From Novisyntrophococcus fermenticellae (lineage in GTDB: Bacteria; Bacillota; Clostridia; Lachnospirales; Lachnospiraceae), in NCBI RefSeq assembly GCF_018866245.1, contig NZ_CP076458.1, forward strand, positions 620,001-684,000: a stretch of 64,000 bases of DNA, written 5' to 3'. Positions 1-8,150 of the stretch are shown in pieces. Each line of letters starts with the position of its first letter. The first letter of the stretch is position 1. A program made the translations under genes and the position numbers. A model generated the notes under the pieces. The model saw only the letters and a list, made by a program, of their open reading frames with translations, searched no databases and was not told where the DNA came from.

Positions 1-817
1 ATACGACAGGCAATACATGCACCGGTTGGCCGAGGCAGGACTTAACTGTGTATTCCTGCAATTTGACGGTCTGGATGAAAGTGTTTACAAAAAATTGCGG
101 GGAAGAGAACTACTGGCAGAGAAAATGGCGGCAATAGAAGCGTGCAGGCGGGAAGGCATCGGCGTGGTACTGGTACCGGTTATTGCACCTGATATCAATG
201 TAGACCAGGTTGGAAAGATATTGGATTTTGCTTTAGAGCAGATGCCGGTGGTAAGAGGTGTACATTTTCAGCCTGTGAGTTATTTTGGAAGATATATGGG
301 CAACGCTCCCGAAGAACGGTTCACAATGCCCGACCTTTTAAGAGAAATTGAAAAACAGACCCGGGGACAGATGAAGGCCAGTGATTTTACAGCTGGAAAT
401 GCAGAAAATGCCTATTGTTCCTTCTCGGGTAACTTTATAAAAGAAGCGGATGGCGGCATCACTCCATGGGATCATTCGAATTCCTGTGGATGCGGAAGCT
501 CGGATAAATCCAAAGAATTTGTAGCCCGTCAGTGGTCGGCGCCACCCAAAGCCTGTACTTGCTGCTGTGAAGAAGACAACCTTGATTCCTCCTCCCTGGA
601 TGAATTCTTAAATCGTCTGAACCGCCAGACGCTGGCGGTATCCTGCATGACCTTTATGGATGCCTGGAACCTGGATCTGGAGCGTTTGAAAGAATGTTAT
701 ATCCACATTTCGGAATATAAAGACAACCCCAGACTGATTCCATTCTGCGCATACAACCTTACAGCGGCAGATGGAAGGACGTTATATAGAGGGTTCCGCC
801 ATGAACAAGAAGAGTAG
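1..817 (+). CDS. TrsS-like radical SAM protein, C-terminal part (5' end outside window)
   Basis: The reading frame is open from base 2, so the gene starts upstream and its radical SAM CxxxCxxC motif is not visible. What remains is the end of a TIM-barrel-like half (segments around 'FLQFDGLDES' and 'GVVLVPVIAPDIN') followed by a cysteine-rich tail with 'SCGCGSS' and 'CTCCCEED', typical of an auxiliary Fe-S cluster region. This layout, together with the CoA ligase that follows, resembles the TrsS radical SAM (seleno)protein of the DVU_1551-1557-type clusters. The substrate of that family is unknown to me. The selenocysteine position, if any, would lie outside the window. The family call rests on recalled resemblance and context, so it is moderate. 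Confidence 0.6.
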   Translation, partial: YDRQYMHRLAEAGLNCVFLQFDGLDESVYKKLRGRELLAEKMAAIEACRREGIGVVLVPVIAPDINVDQVGKILDFALEQMPVVRGVHFQPVSYFGRYMGNAPEERFTMPDLLREIEKQTRGQMKASDFTAGNAENAYCSFSGNFIKEADGGITPWDHSNSCGCGSSDKSKEFVARQWSAPPKACTCCCEEDNLDSSSLDEFLNRLNRQTLAVSCMTFMDAWNLDLERLKECYIHISEYKDNPRLIPFCAYNLTAADGRTLYRGFRHEQEE

Positions 818-1835
818 GACCTGTAGATGGGAAAGCTGGGCCCGGCAGCATATCAGCGACGGTGCCCTTATGCAGCGGGAGAGCATCCGGTCTTATCAGT
901 TTCAGAAAATACAGGAAACCTATTTCCGGGTTCTTCGAAATAGTTCTTTTTATAAGAAAATGTATAAAGATTCAGGATGTCCCTCTGCGCTGAATAACTG
1001 GCAGAATTTTGGGGAGCTGCCTCTGATCACGGAGGAGGATATCCGGAAACGTGGTATGGAGATGGTTTGCGTTTCCCAAAGTCAGATCAGCCGTGTGGTG
1101 TCTTTAGATACCTCCGGTACCACAGGGCTCCCGAAAAGGTTGTTTTTTACAGAAGAAGATCAGGAATTAACGCTGGATTTCTTTCATTATGGAATGAAAG
1201 AACTGGCAGATCCCAAAGACCGGGTCATGATTTTACTGCCGGGCGGCCAAAGGGGAGGGCTGGCAAATCTTTTAGAAAGGGGCGTGGCGCGGATACCTGC
1301 TAAGAGCCTCGTCTATGGATTGGTGGAAGAGACCGAAGACTGTGTGAATGAAATCTGCCGGAATCAGATTACCGTAGTGGTGGGCATTCCTGTCCAGGTG
1401 CAGGCACTGGCTGCCTGCTGCAGGGATAGGAAGATAAAGGTTCCGGTAAAACGGGTCCTTTTAAGTACAGACGTCTTGTCTGATTCAGTTCGCCATCAAA
1501 TAGAGGAAGGACTTTCCTGTGAGGTCTTTAACCACTATGGAATGACGGAACTGGGATATGGGGGAGCATTGGAGTGCAGAGAACATCAGGGAATGCATAT
1601 CCGGGAGAATGATCTGTACGTGGAGATTGTAGAGCCGATATCAGGAAAGAGTCTGCCGGAAGGCAGCCTTGGTGAGATTGCAGTTACCACGTTGACCAGA
1701 AAAGGCATGCCTCTGATTCGCTATCGGACAGGAGATATGGGCAGGATGTTGCCCGGACGCTGCCCCTGCGGCAGTATACTGAAACGACTGGATGGAATCA
1801 GAAGAATCAGTGACAGCCTTGACTGGAACAAGTAG
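801..1835 (+). CDS. AMP-dependent CoA ligase family protein (DVU_1553-like)
   Basis: This is a 344-residue adenylate-forming enzyme related to phenylacetate-CoA ligases but shorter. The nucleotide loop 'SLDTSGTTGLPKRLF' lies near residue 95, the 'FNHYGMTELGYGG' A5-type motif near residue 240, and 'PLIRYRTGDMGRM' near residue 300. The C-terminal lid domain is very short, ending soon after 'CPCGSILKRLDG'. I chose the ATG at 801, which overlaps the end of the upstream radical SAM gene by 17 nt and has a GAGG nine bases upstream; an in-frame ATG at 771 would increase the overlap. Expected chemistry is activation of a carboxylate to an acyl-AMP and perhaps a CoA thioester; the substrate cannot be read from sequence. 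It is the last gene of its cluster in this window. Confidence 0.65.
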   Translation: MNKKSRTCRWESWARQHISDGALMQRESIRSYQFQKIQETYFRVLRNSSFYKKMYKDSGCPSALNNWQNFGELPLITEEDIRKRGMEMVCVSQSQISRVVSLDTSGTTGLPKRLFFTEEDQELTLDFFHYGMKELADPKDRVMILLPGGQRGGLANLLERGVARIPAKSLVYGLVEETEDCVNEICRNQITVVVGIPVQVQALAACCRDRKIKVPVKRVLLSTDVLSDSVRHQIEEGLSCEVFNHYGMTELGYGGALECREHQGMHIRENDLYVEIVEPISGKSLPEGSLGEIAVTTLTRKGMPLIRYRTGDMGRMLPGRCPCGSILKRLDGIRRISDSLDWNK

Positions 1836-1845
1836 AAAAAAATGA

Positions 1846-1875
1846 TTGACACCCACCCTCTACATATGCTATTCT
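1846..1875 (+). promoter_or_regulatory. Promoter of the polyamine operon leader
   Basis: TTGACA at 1846-1851 and an extended -10 (TGC then TATTCT, 1870-1875) are separated by 18 bp. It begins 10 nt after the CoA ligase stop, so transcription from about 1882 would produce a leader of roughly 370 nt before the arginine decarboxylase start. Confidence 0.6.
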
Positions 1876-1881
1876 TTTAGC

Positions 1882-2222
1882 CAGTATGAAGAGACATTAT
1901 CGTTTTCATGCAAATATTGACCACTTCCATTGTGCAGCACGAAGGAAGTTAAGCCCAGACGGACAGGCGGGTCAGCTGCCGAGCGTGGGAAACCACATTA
2001 TTGATTGAGTTAAAAGCTCAAATTTTATAAGTTGATTACTTAATAATCCGTGCGGATGCACATCACTTGTGAAACGATCAATAATAGCAGGGAAACATAT
2101 TTGCTATGTAGACGCGAAGACGATGAATGTCATGAATATAAAGGCAGGAGGATCACTTTCAGGCCGGATATATATTCTGTGAGATTTTGGCAGGTGATGC
2201 ACATCACCTGCCTTTTTTGGCG
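1882..2222 (+). ncRNA. Structured leader RNA of the polyamine operon (candidate riboswitch or attenuator, family not recognised)
   Basis: This 340-nt stretch has no convincing gene. It shows several hairpins: CTTCC/GGAAG around 1924-1950 enclosing GTGC/GCAC; a CCCA...TGGG-bounded stem around 1953-1992; TTGAG/CTCAA near 2005-2022; ATAGCA/TGCTAT near 2083-2109; and a perfect terminator at 2189-2218. The 12-mer GATGCACATCAC occurs at 2055-2066 and again inside the terminator (2196-2207). Consequently CATCACTTG at 2061-2069 can pair with the terminator 5' arm CAGGTGATG (2191-2199) with one G-U pair, giving a possible antiterminator. I compared it by eye with SAM, lysine, guanidine, ZTP, T-box, cobalamin and c-di-AMP consensus elements and found no match. 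Function in sensing a polyamine or related metabolite is inference from the operon downstream. Confidence 0.5.
2189..2218 (+). terminator. Intrinsic terminator upstream of the arginine decarboxylase
   Basis: A perfect 10-bp stem GGCAGGTGAT / ATCACCTGCC with a GCAC tetraloop is followed by six T residues (2213-2218). It lies 37 nt before the first gene of the operon, where a terminator makes sense only if transcription is conditionally terminated or if it ends a separate leader RNA. Confidence 0.8.
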
Positions 2223-2255
2223 GCTTTTTATCTAAGAAAGGGGACAAAATACGAT

Positions 2256-3716
2256 ATGAACGATAGGAACATAGAAGAACAAAGAAGGGCCCCTATTTAT
2301 GAAGCGCTTGAGTCCTTTCAAAAAAAGAGGGTGGTTCCCTTTGACGTTCCGGGTCACAAAAGAGGGAGAGGAAATCCGGAGCTGGCGAAGCTTCTGGGAG
2401 AGAAGTGCGTGGGTCTCGATGTCAATTCCATGAAGCCTCTGGATAATTTATGTCACCCCGTATCCGTAATCCGGGATGCGGAAGAGCTTGCAGCCAGGGC
2501 CTTTGGTGCAGCAGATGCATTCTTGATGGTAGGTGGGACGACCTCAGCGGTACAGAGCATGATTCTGTCCGTCTGTAAGGCAGGTGAGAAGATGATTCTT
2601 CCCAGAAATGTACATAAGAGTGTCATTAATGCACTGGTTCTGTGCGGTGCAGTTCCGGTTTATGTAAATCCGGATGTGAACAGTATGCTGGGCATTTCTC
2701 TTGGTATGGAAATGAACCAGGTGGAGAAGGCAATCCGGGAAAACCCGGATGCAGTGGCAGTCTTTATCAATAACCCTACCTATTATGGAATTTGTTCCGA
2801 CATCCGTTCCATTGTGAAGCTGGCCCACACACATGGGATGAAGGTCCTTGCAGATGAAGCTCATGGAACCCATCTCTATTTTGGAAAGGGGCTTCCTGTA
2901 TCGGCGATGGAAGCAGGAGCGGATATGGCGGCAGTCTCCATGCATAAGTCGGGAGGCAGTCTGACCCAGAGCTCCCTGCTCCTTTTGAACAAGGGTGTCA
3001 ATGGGGACTATGTGCGGCAGATCATAAATCTGACGCAGACCACCAGTGCTTCCTACCTGCTGCTGTCAAGCCTGGATATTTCGAGAAGAAATCTGGCTTT
3101 GAGAGGAGAGGAGTCATTTGCCCGTGTGGTGGAGATGGCGGAATATGCCAGAGATGAAATTAATTCCATCGGCGGATATTACGCCTACGGGCGGGATTTA
3201 ATTAACGGAACCAGTATCTTCGAATATGATGTGACAAAGCTTTCTGTCTATACCCTGGGTAATGGACTGGCGGGGATTGAGGTCTATGACCTTCTCCGGG
3301 ATGAATATGACATCCAGATCGAGTTCGGAGATATCTGCAATATTCTGGCCTATATTTCCATCGGAGACAGAATTCAGGATATCGAACGTCTGGTTGGCGC
3401 TCTGGCGGATATTGAGCGCCTCTATAAAAAAGACCGGACAGGGATGCTCTCCGGAGAATATATAGCGCCTGAGGTTGTGATTTCCCCGCAAAGTGCATTT
3501 TATTCCCGGAAGATATCGGTCCCTGTGGAAGAATCAGCAGGAAAAATCAGCGGTGAGTTTGTGATGTGCTACCCGCCCGGAATTCCAATACTGGCCCCGG
3601 GAGAGATGATTACGAAGGACATCGTGGAGTATATCCTCTACGCCAGAGAAAAGGGCTGTTCTATGCAGGGAACCGAAGACCCTGCGATAGAGCATCTGAT
3701 GGTGCTGGAAAACTGA
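2256..3716 (+). CDS. speA: PLP-dependent Orn/Lys/Arg decarboxylase, probable arginine decarboxylase (Gram-positive SpeA type)
   Basis: A 486-residue fold-type I PLP enzyme, the size of the short Bacillus-type arginine decarboxylase. The pyridine-nitrogen aspartate is D200 in 'LADEAHGTH' and the Schiff-base lysine is K231 in 'VSMHKSGGSLTQSS'. The N-terminal 'VPFDVPGHKRGRGN' is the family hallmark. Family members act on arginine, ornithine or lysine; arginine is favoured because agmatine deiminase and N-carbamoylputrescine amidase, which consume agmatine, are in the same operon. The start at 2256 follows AAAGGGG; a longer in-frame start at 2187 would lie inside the terminator and is rejected. 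First gene of a six-gene operon, 17 nt from speE. Confidence 0.88.
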   Translation: MNDRNIEEQRRAPIYEALESFQKKRVVPFDVPGHKRGRGNPELAKLLGEKCVGLDVNSMKPLDNLCHPVSVIRDAEELAARAFGAADAFLMVGGTTSAVQSMILSVCKAGEKMILPRNVHKSVINALVLCGAVPVYVNPDVNSMLGISLGMEMNQVEKAIRENPDAVAVFINNPTYYGICSDIRSIVKLAHTHGMKVLADEAHGTHLYFGKGLPVSAMEAGADMAAVSMHKSGGSLTQSSLLLLNKGVNGDYVRQIINLTQTTSASYLLLSSLDISRRNLALRGEESFARVVEMAEYARDEINSIGGYYAYGRDLINGTSIFEYDVTKLSVYTLGNGLAGIEVYDLLRDEYDIQIEFGDICNILAYISIGDRIQDIERLVGALADIERLYKKDRTGMLSGEYIAPEVVISPQSAFYSRKISVPVEESAGKISGEFVMCYPPGIPILAPGEMITKDIVEYILYAREKGCSMQGTEDPAIEHLMVLEN

Positions 3717-3733
3717 CCTAAGGAGAAAATAAG

Positions 3734-4591
3734 ATGGAGATATGGTTTTCAGAAATGCACACGCCTAACGTGAAGCTTTCGGTGCGGATCGATAAGCAGC
3801 TATTTTCAGGTGAGAGTGCATATCAAAGAATTGATGTGTTCGAATCCCAGGAGTTCGGAAAATTTGTGGCCCTGGACGGAAACATTGTCTTTTCAGATAA
3901 AGATGAATTCATATATGATGAAATGGTGACCCATGTGCCGATGGCGGTCCATCCCTATGTGAAGCATGTGCTGATCATCGGCGGAGGAGACGGAGGGGTA
4001 GCAAAAGAGCTCCTGCAATATCCTTCGATTACAGCCATCGATGTGGTGGAATCGGATAAACTGTTCGTAGATGTGTGCCGGGATATTTTTCCGGAGGTGG
4101 CCTGCGGACTTACAGATCCCAGGGTACAGGTTTACTTTGACGACGGGTTACGCTTTCTAAGAAATAAAAAAGAGCAATACGACCTGATCATTAATGATTC
4201 CACGGATCCCTTCGGACACACGGAAGGGCTTTTTACCAAAGAATTTTATGGCAGCTGTTATAAGGCACTTCGAGAAGACGGCATCATGGTATATCAGCAT
4301 GGAAGCCCGTTTTATGATGAGGATGAGATGGCCTGCAGGAGCATGCACCGGAAGGTGTACCGTTCCTTTCCGATAAGCCGGGTCTACCAGGCCCATATTC
4401 CCACATGTTCCTCCGGTTATTGGCTGTTTGGATTTGCCTCCAAAAAGTATCACCCGCTTCATGATTTTAAACCGGAGGCCTGGAAGAAATTAAATATAGA
4501 AACATGGTACTATACGACGAATCTTCACACCGGCGCGTTTATGCTGCCAAAATATGTAGAAGATCTACTGGAAGAGGAGGAAAATCGATGA
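3734..4591 (+). CDS. speE: Spermidine synthase (polyamine aminopropyltransferase)
   Basis: A 285-residue aminopropyltransferase that moves the aminopropyl group of decarboxylated SAM to putrescine. The N-terminal tetramerisation strand region 'YQRIDVFESQEFGKFVALDG' is followed by the nucleotide loop 'LIIGGGDGGVAKELLQYP' (about residues 83-100), the acidic 'DDGLRFL' and 'IINDSTDPFG' segments that hold the amine substrate, and the C-terminal 'GYWLFGFASKKYHP'. Start ATG 3734 has AAGGAG 8 nt upstream. Its stop overlaps the next start by 4 nt. No S-adenosylmethionine decarboxylase gene is visible in this window, so decarboxylated SAM must come from elsewhere. Confidence 0.92.
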   Translation: MEIWFSEMHTPNVKLSVRIDKQLFSGESAYQRIDVFESQEFGKFVALDGNIVFSDKDEFIYDEMVTHVPMAVHPYVKHVLIIGGGDGGVAKELLQYPSITAIDVVESDKLFVDVCRDIFPEVACGLTDPRVQVYFDDGLRFLRNKKEQYDLIINDSTDPFGHTEGLFTKEFYGSCYKALREDGIMVYQHGSPFYDEDEMACRSMHRKVYRSFPISRVYQAHIPTCSSGYWLFGFASKKYHPLHDFKPEAWKKLNIETWYYTTNLHTGAFMLPKYVEDLLEEEENR

Positions 4592-5856
4592 GCAGATTAT
4601 TAATAATCGGATGTGGTGGTGTTGCAGCAGTGGCAATTCAAAAGTGCTGTCAGAACAGCCAGGTATTTACGGACATCTGTATCGCAAGCAGAACAAAGAA
4701 AAAGTGTGATGATTTAAAGGAAAAGCTGGAGAAAACCACGGAAACCAGAATCCAGACAGCGGAAGTGGATGCGGACCGTGTGGAAGAGGTTATTTCCCTC
4801 ATAAAGTTCTACAAGCCGGATGCGGTCTTGCATGTGGCCCTTCCTTATCAGGATCTGACCATTATGGAGGCCTGCCTTGCTGCAGGAGCAGACTATATTG
4901 ACACGGCCAATTTTGAACCCGAAGACACGGAGGATTCCAAGTGGCGCACTGTTTATGAAAAACGCTGTGAGGAGTTGGGATTTACGGCATATTTTGATTA
5001 TTCCTGGCAATGGGATTACAAGGAGCGCTTTGAAAAGGCTGGTGTTACGGCGCTTCTTGGAAGTGGCTTTGACCCTGGCGTCACCAGTGTATTTTCCGCC
5101 TATGCCTTAAAGCATTATTTTGATGAAATTCATACTATAGATATCTTAGACTGTAATGGCGGTGACCACGGATATCCTTTTGCCACCAACTTCAACCCGG
5201 AAATCAACCTGAGGGAGGTCTCTGCGAATGGCTCCTACTGGGAGGACGGGCATTGGGTGGAGACGAAGCCCATGGAGATTAAATCCAGGTATAATTTCCC
5301 CCAGATAGGGGAGAAGGACATGTATCTGCTTCACCATGAAGAAATTGAATCCCTGGCAAGGAACATTTCCGGCGTCAGGAGAATACGTTTCTTCATGACC
5401 TTTGGTCAGAGCTATCTGACGCATATGAAATGCCTGGAAAATGTAGGGATGCTTTCCACCTCACCCGTATCCTTTAACGGCCAGGAAATTGTCCCCATCC
5501 AGTTCTTAAAGGAGCTCCTTCCTGATCCGGCCTCATTGGGACCAAGAACCGTGGGGAAGACCAATATTGGATGTATTTTCACAGGAATCAAGGAAGGAAA
5601 GGAGAAGACCATCTATATCTATAACGTATGTGATCATCAGGAGTGTTATAAAGAGGTAGGGTCACAGGCAATTTCGTATACAACAGGTGTTCCTGCGATG
5701 ATCGGAGCCATGATGGTTGTGACCGGCCAATGGAAAAAACCCGGTGTGTTCAATGTGGAAGAGTTTGACCCGGATCCGTATATGGAAGCATTAAATCAGT
5801 GGGGGCTGCCCTGGGTTGTATGCGAGGATCCGGAAACCGTCACTGTATGGAGATAG
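4588..5856 (+). CDS. Carboxynorspermidine synthase (saccharopine dehydrogenase family)
   Basis: A 422-residue NADPH-dependent enzyme expected to condense aspartate semialdehyde with a diamine to give carboxynorspermidine or carboxyspermidine. The N-terminal Rossmann loop is 'LLIIGCGGVAAVAIQ', followed by 'HVALPYQDLTIMEACLAAGADYIDTAN' and 'GVTALLGSGFDPGVTSVFSAYA', both characteristic of this saccharopine dehydrogenase branch. The start at 4588 has GAGGAGG 8 nt upstream and overlaps the speE stop in an ATGA arrangement, indicating coupled translation. The decarboxylase that completes the pathway is directly downstream. Having both this route and SpeE in one operon gives two ways of making triamines. 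Confidence 0.9.
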   Translation: MSRLLIIGCGGVAAVAIQKCCQNSQVFTDICIASRTKKKCDDLKEKLEKTTETRIQTAEVDADRVEEVISLIKFYKPDAVLHVALPYQDLTIMEACLAAGADYIDTANFEPEDTEDSKWRTVYEKRCEELGFTAYFDYSWQWDYKERFEKAGVTALLGSGFDPGVTSVFSAYALKHYFDEIHTIDILDCNGGDHGYPFATNFNPEINLREVSANGSYWEDGHWVETKPMEIKSRYNFPQIGEKDMYLLHHEEIESLARNISGVRRIRFFMTFGQSYLTHMKCLENVGMLSTSPVSFNGQEIVPIQFLKELLPDPASLGPRTVGKTNIGCIFTGIKEGKEKTIYIYNVCDHQECYKEVGSQAISYTTGVPAMIGAMMVVTGQWKKPGVFNVEEFDPDPYMEALNQWGLPWVVCEDPETVTVWR

Positions 5857-5864
5857 GACAGGCG

Positions 5865-6986
5865 ATGAAAATTGAGAAATTACAAACACCCTGTTATGTG
5901 ATAGATGAAGGCAGGCTGGAAGAAAACCTGAAAATCTTAAAAAGAGTGAAAGAAAACACGGGGTGCAGCATATTACTGGCACAAAAAGCCTTCTCCTGTT
6001 TTGCGGAGTATCCTCTGATCGGGCGCTACATTGACGGCACCACAGCAAGCGGAATTTATGAAGCAAGACTTGGCAAGGAAGAGATGGGGCTTGAAAATCA
6101 TGTATTTTCACCGGCCTATAAGGAAGAGGATTTCCAGGCACTGGTTCAGATCTGCGATCATATCGTATTTAATTCATTTTCCCAATTAGAACGGTATAAG
6201 GACCGGCTGGATGGTGTGCAGGCGGGAATCCGTATCAATCCGGAGTGTTCTACGCAGGCAGGTCATGATATCTATGATCCCTGTGCGCCCGGCTCCCGGC
6301 TGGGGGTTACGGCAGAGCAGTTTCGGGAGGAGTGCCTGCCCCTTCTTTCCGGACTTCATTTTCATACACTGTGCGAGCAGAATGCGGATGACCTGAAAAA
6401 GACGCTGGACGTTGTGGAAGAGAAGTTCGGAAGATATCTGTCCCGGATTTCCTGGCTGAATATGGGCGGAGGGCATCATATCACCAGATCTGACTACGAT
6501 ATAAAACTTCTGGAAGAATGTATCATAAGGATGCAGAAGAGGTATGGGCTTCATGTATATCTGGAGCCTGGGGAGGCAGTTGCCTTAAATGCCGGATACC
6601 TGGTGACGGAAGTTCTGGAGGTGGTGGAAAATGGGATCAAGACCTTGATTTTGGATACCTCTGCGTCCTGCCATATGCCGGATGTTTTGGAGATGCCTTA
6701 CAGGCCTCCGTTAAAAGACAGCGGGATGCCGGGGGAAAAACCATATACCTACAGGCTTTCTTCCTGCACCTGCCTCGCCGGAGACATTATCGGGGATTAC
6801 TCCTTTGACCGGGAGATAAAGATTGGAGACAGGTTGTATTTTACGGATATGGCGATTTACTCTATGGTTAAAAACAATACCTTTAACGGAATGCCGCTGC
6901 CATCTATTGCTGCGATGGACAGCAAGGGAGAATGCCGGATGATAAGGACTTTTGGATATGAAGACTTCAAGAAACGGCTGTCCTGA
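5865..6986 (+). CDS. nspC: Carboxynorspermidine decarboxylase
   Basis: A 373-residue PLP enzyme of the alanine racemase / group IV decarboxylase fold that decarboxylates carboxynorspermidine or carboxyspermidine. The PLP lysine is K41 in 'CSILLAQKAFSCF'. 'AGIRINPECST', 'LHFHTLCEQ', 'LNMGGGHHITR' and 'YLEPGEAV' line the cofactor, and 'SSCTCLAGDIIGDYSF' supplies the catalytic cysteine of the partner subunit. I prefer the ATG at 5865; another in-frame ATG at 5847 would overlap the preceding gene. Product by context is norspermidine or spermidine. Confidence 0.9.
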   Translation: MKIEKLQTPCYVIDEGRLEENLKILKRVKENTGCSILLAQKAFSCFAEYPLIGRYIDGTTASGIYEARLGKEEMGLENHVFSPAYKEEDFQALVQICDHIVFNSFSQLERYKDRLDGVQAGIRINPECSTQAGHDIYDPCAPGSRLGVTAEQFREECLPLLSGLHFHTLCEQNADDLKKTLDVVEEKFGRYLSRISWLNMGGGHHITRSDYDIKLLEECIIRMQKRYGLHVYLEPGEAVALNAGYLVTEVLEVVENGIKTLILDTSASCHMPDVLEMPYRPPLKDSGMPGEKPYTYRLSSCTCLAGDIIGDYSFDREIKIGDRLYFTDMAIYSMVKNNTFNGMPLPSIAAMDSKGECRMIRTFGYEDFKKRLS

Positions 6987-7001
6987 CCGGAGGAAAAATA
7001 T

Positions 7002-8150
7002 ATGAAAAGATTAAAAAGCTTTCCGGCAGCTGATGGGTTCCATATGCCGGGAGAATTTGAACCCCATCGGGGATGTATTATGATCTGGCCCAAACGGCCG
7101 GGCTCCTGGCCCTTTGATGCAAAAAAGGCAAGGAAAACATTTGCCCGTATTGCGGAAATTATTGCAGACAGCGAGCCTGTGATTATGCTTTGTGAGAGCG
7201 ATGTAACAGACAGTGCCCGCCGTATGCTCTCAGACAGAATTCAAGTGGTGGAGATGCAATCCGACGATGCATGGGCAAGAGATGTGGCCCCAACCTTTGT
7301 GGTGAACCAGGAGGGAGAGGTCCGGGGAATTAACTGGAGGTTTAACGCCTGGGGAGGCACTGTGGACGGGCTTTATCCGAACTGGGAAAAGGATGACCGG
7401 ATTGCAGAAAGCTTCTGTGAAAAGTTCGGATATCCGGTCTATGATGCCGGAAATTTTGTTCTGGAAGGAGGAGCTGTCCACTCGGACGGAGAAGGGACTG
7501 TACTGGTGACAGAGAGTTGTCTTCTGAGTGCCGGGCGAAATCCATCCCTTAGTAGAGAAGAGATTGAGGAACAGCTGAAAAGGTACCTGGGGGCTGCGAA
7601 AATAATCTGGCTGAAATCAGGTATTTACCAGGATGAAACCAATGAGCACGTAGATAATGTATGCGCTTTTGTCCGTCCCGGTGCGTTGGTTCTGGCCTGG
7701 ACGGATGATGAGAATGATCCGCAATATGAAATGTCCCTGGCGGATTTAAGGCTGCTGGAACAGGAGACCGATGCCCGGGGGAGGCATTTTAAGATATACA
7801 AGCTTCCTGTTCCGAAGCGGCCGGTCTGTATTACACAGGAGGAGCTTTCCGGACTTGTCTTTGAACCGGGAGAGGATGAAAGGGAGGTTGGAGAGCGGCT
7901 TGCTGCCAGCTATGTGAACTTTTATATCTCAAACGGCGGAGTGGTCGTTCCCCAGTTTGGAGATGGACACGATGCGGACGCGGTGCGGATATTAGGAGAA
8001 TGCTTTCCGGAAAGAAAAATCCATCCGGTTTATGCAAGGGATATCCTTGTGGGAGGTGGAAATATACATTGTATTACACAACAGATTCCGAAAGGAGGTT
8101 TGTATGAGAGAAGTAACGGTGGCGGCAGTTCAGATGAAGTGCGGTGCTGA
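7002..8150 (+). CDS. aguA: Agmatine deiminase
   Basis: A 382-residue guanidino-group modifying enzyme (pentein fold) that hydrolyses agmatine to N-carbamoylputrescine and ammonia. The nucleophile is C357 in '[13 protein letters not shown]'; '[11 protein letters not shown]', '[22 protein letters not shown]' and '[13 protein letters not shown]' supply substrate-binding acidic and histidine residues. RBS GGAGGA precedes ATG 7002. The 3' end overlaps the next gene by 47 nt, so the last ~15 residues are encoded in DNA also read in another frame. Confidence 0.93.
   Translation: MKRLKSFPAADGFHMPGEFEPHRGCIMIWPKRPGSWPFDAKKARKTFARIAEIIADSEPVIMLCESDVTDSARRMLSDRIQVVEMQSDDAWARDVAPTFVVNQEGEVRGINWRFNAWGGTVDGLYPNWEKDDRIAESFCEKFGYPVYDAGNFVLEGGAVHSDGEGTVLVTESCLLSAGRNPSLSREEIEEQLKRYLGAAKIIWLKSGIYQDETNEHVDNVCAFVRPGALVLAWTDDENDPQYEMSLADLRLLEQETDARGRHFKIYKLPVPKRPVCITQEELSGLVFEPGEDEREVGERLAASYVNFYISNGGVVVPQFGDGHDADAVRILGECFPERKIHPVYARDILVGGGNIHCITQQIPKGGLYERSNGGGSSDEVRC

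Noticed and set aside
1882..2222. Leader as a SAM, lysine, guanidine, ZTP, T-box or cobalamin element
   Set aside because: The conserved cores of these families are not found. GTGGGAAACCAC near 1987-1998 recalls parts of ZTP and T-box motifs, but the surrounding elements are missing.
2050..2235. 61-codon open frame inside the polyamine leader
   Set aside because: It runs through the perfect terminator hairpin, lacks a good ribosome site and has no protein-like character. A short leader peptide cannot be fully excluded but is not supported.
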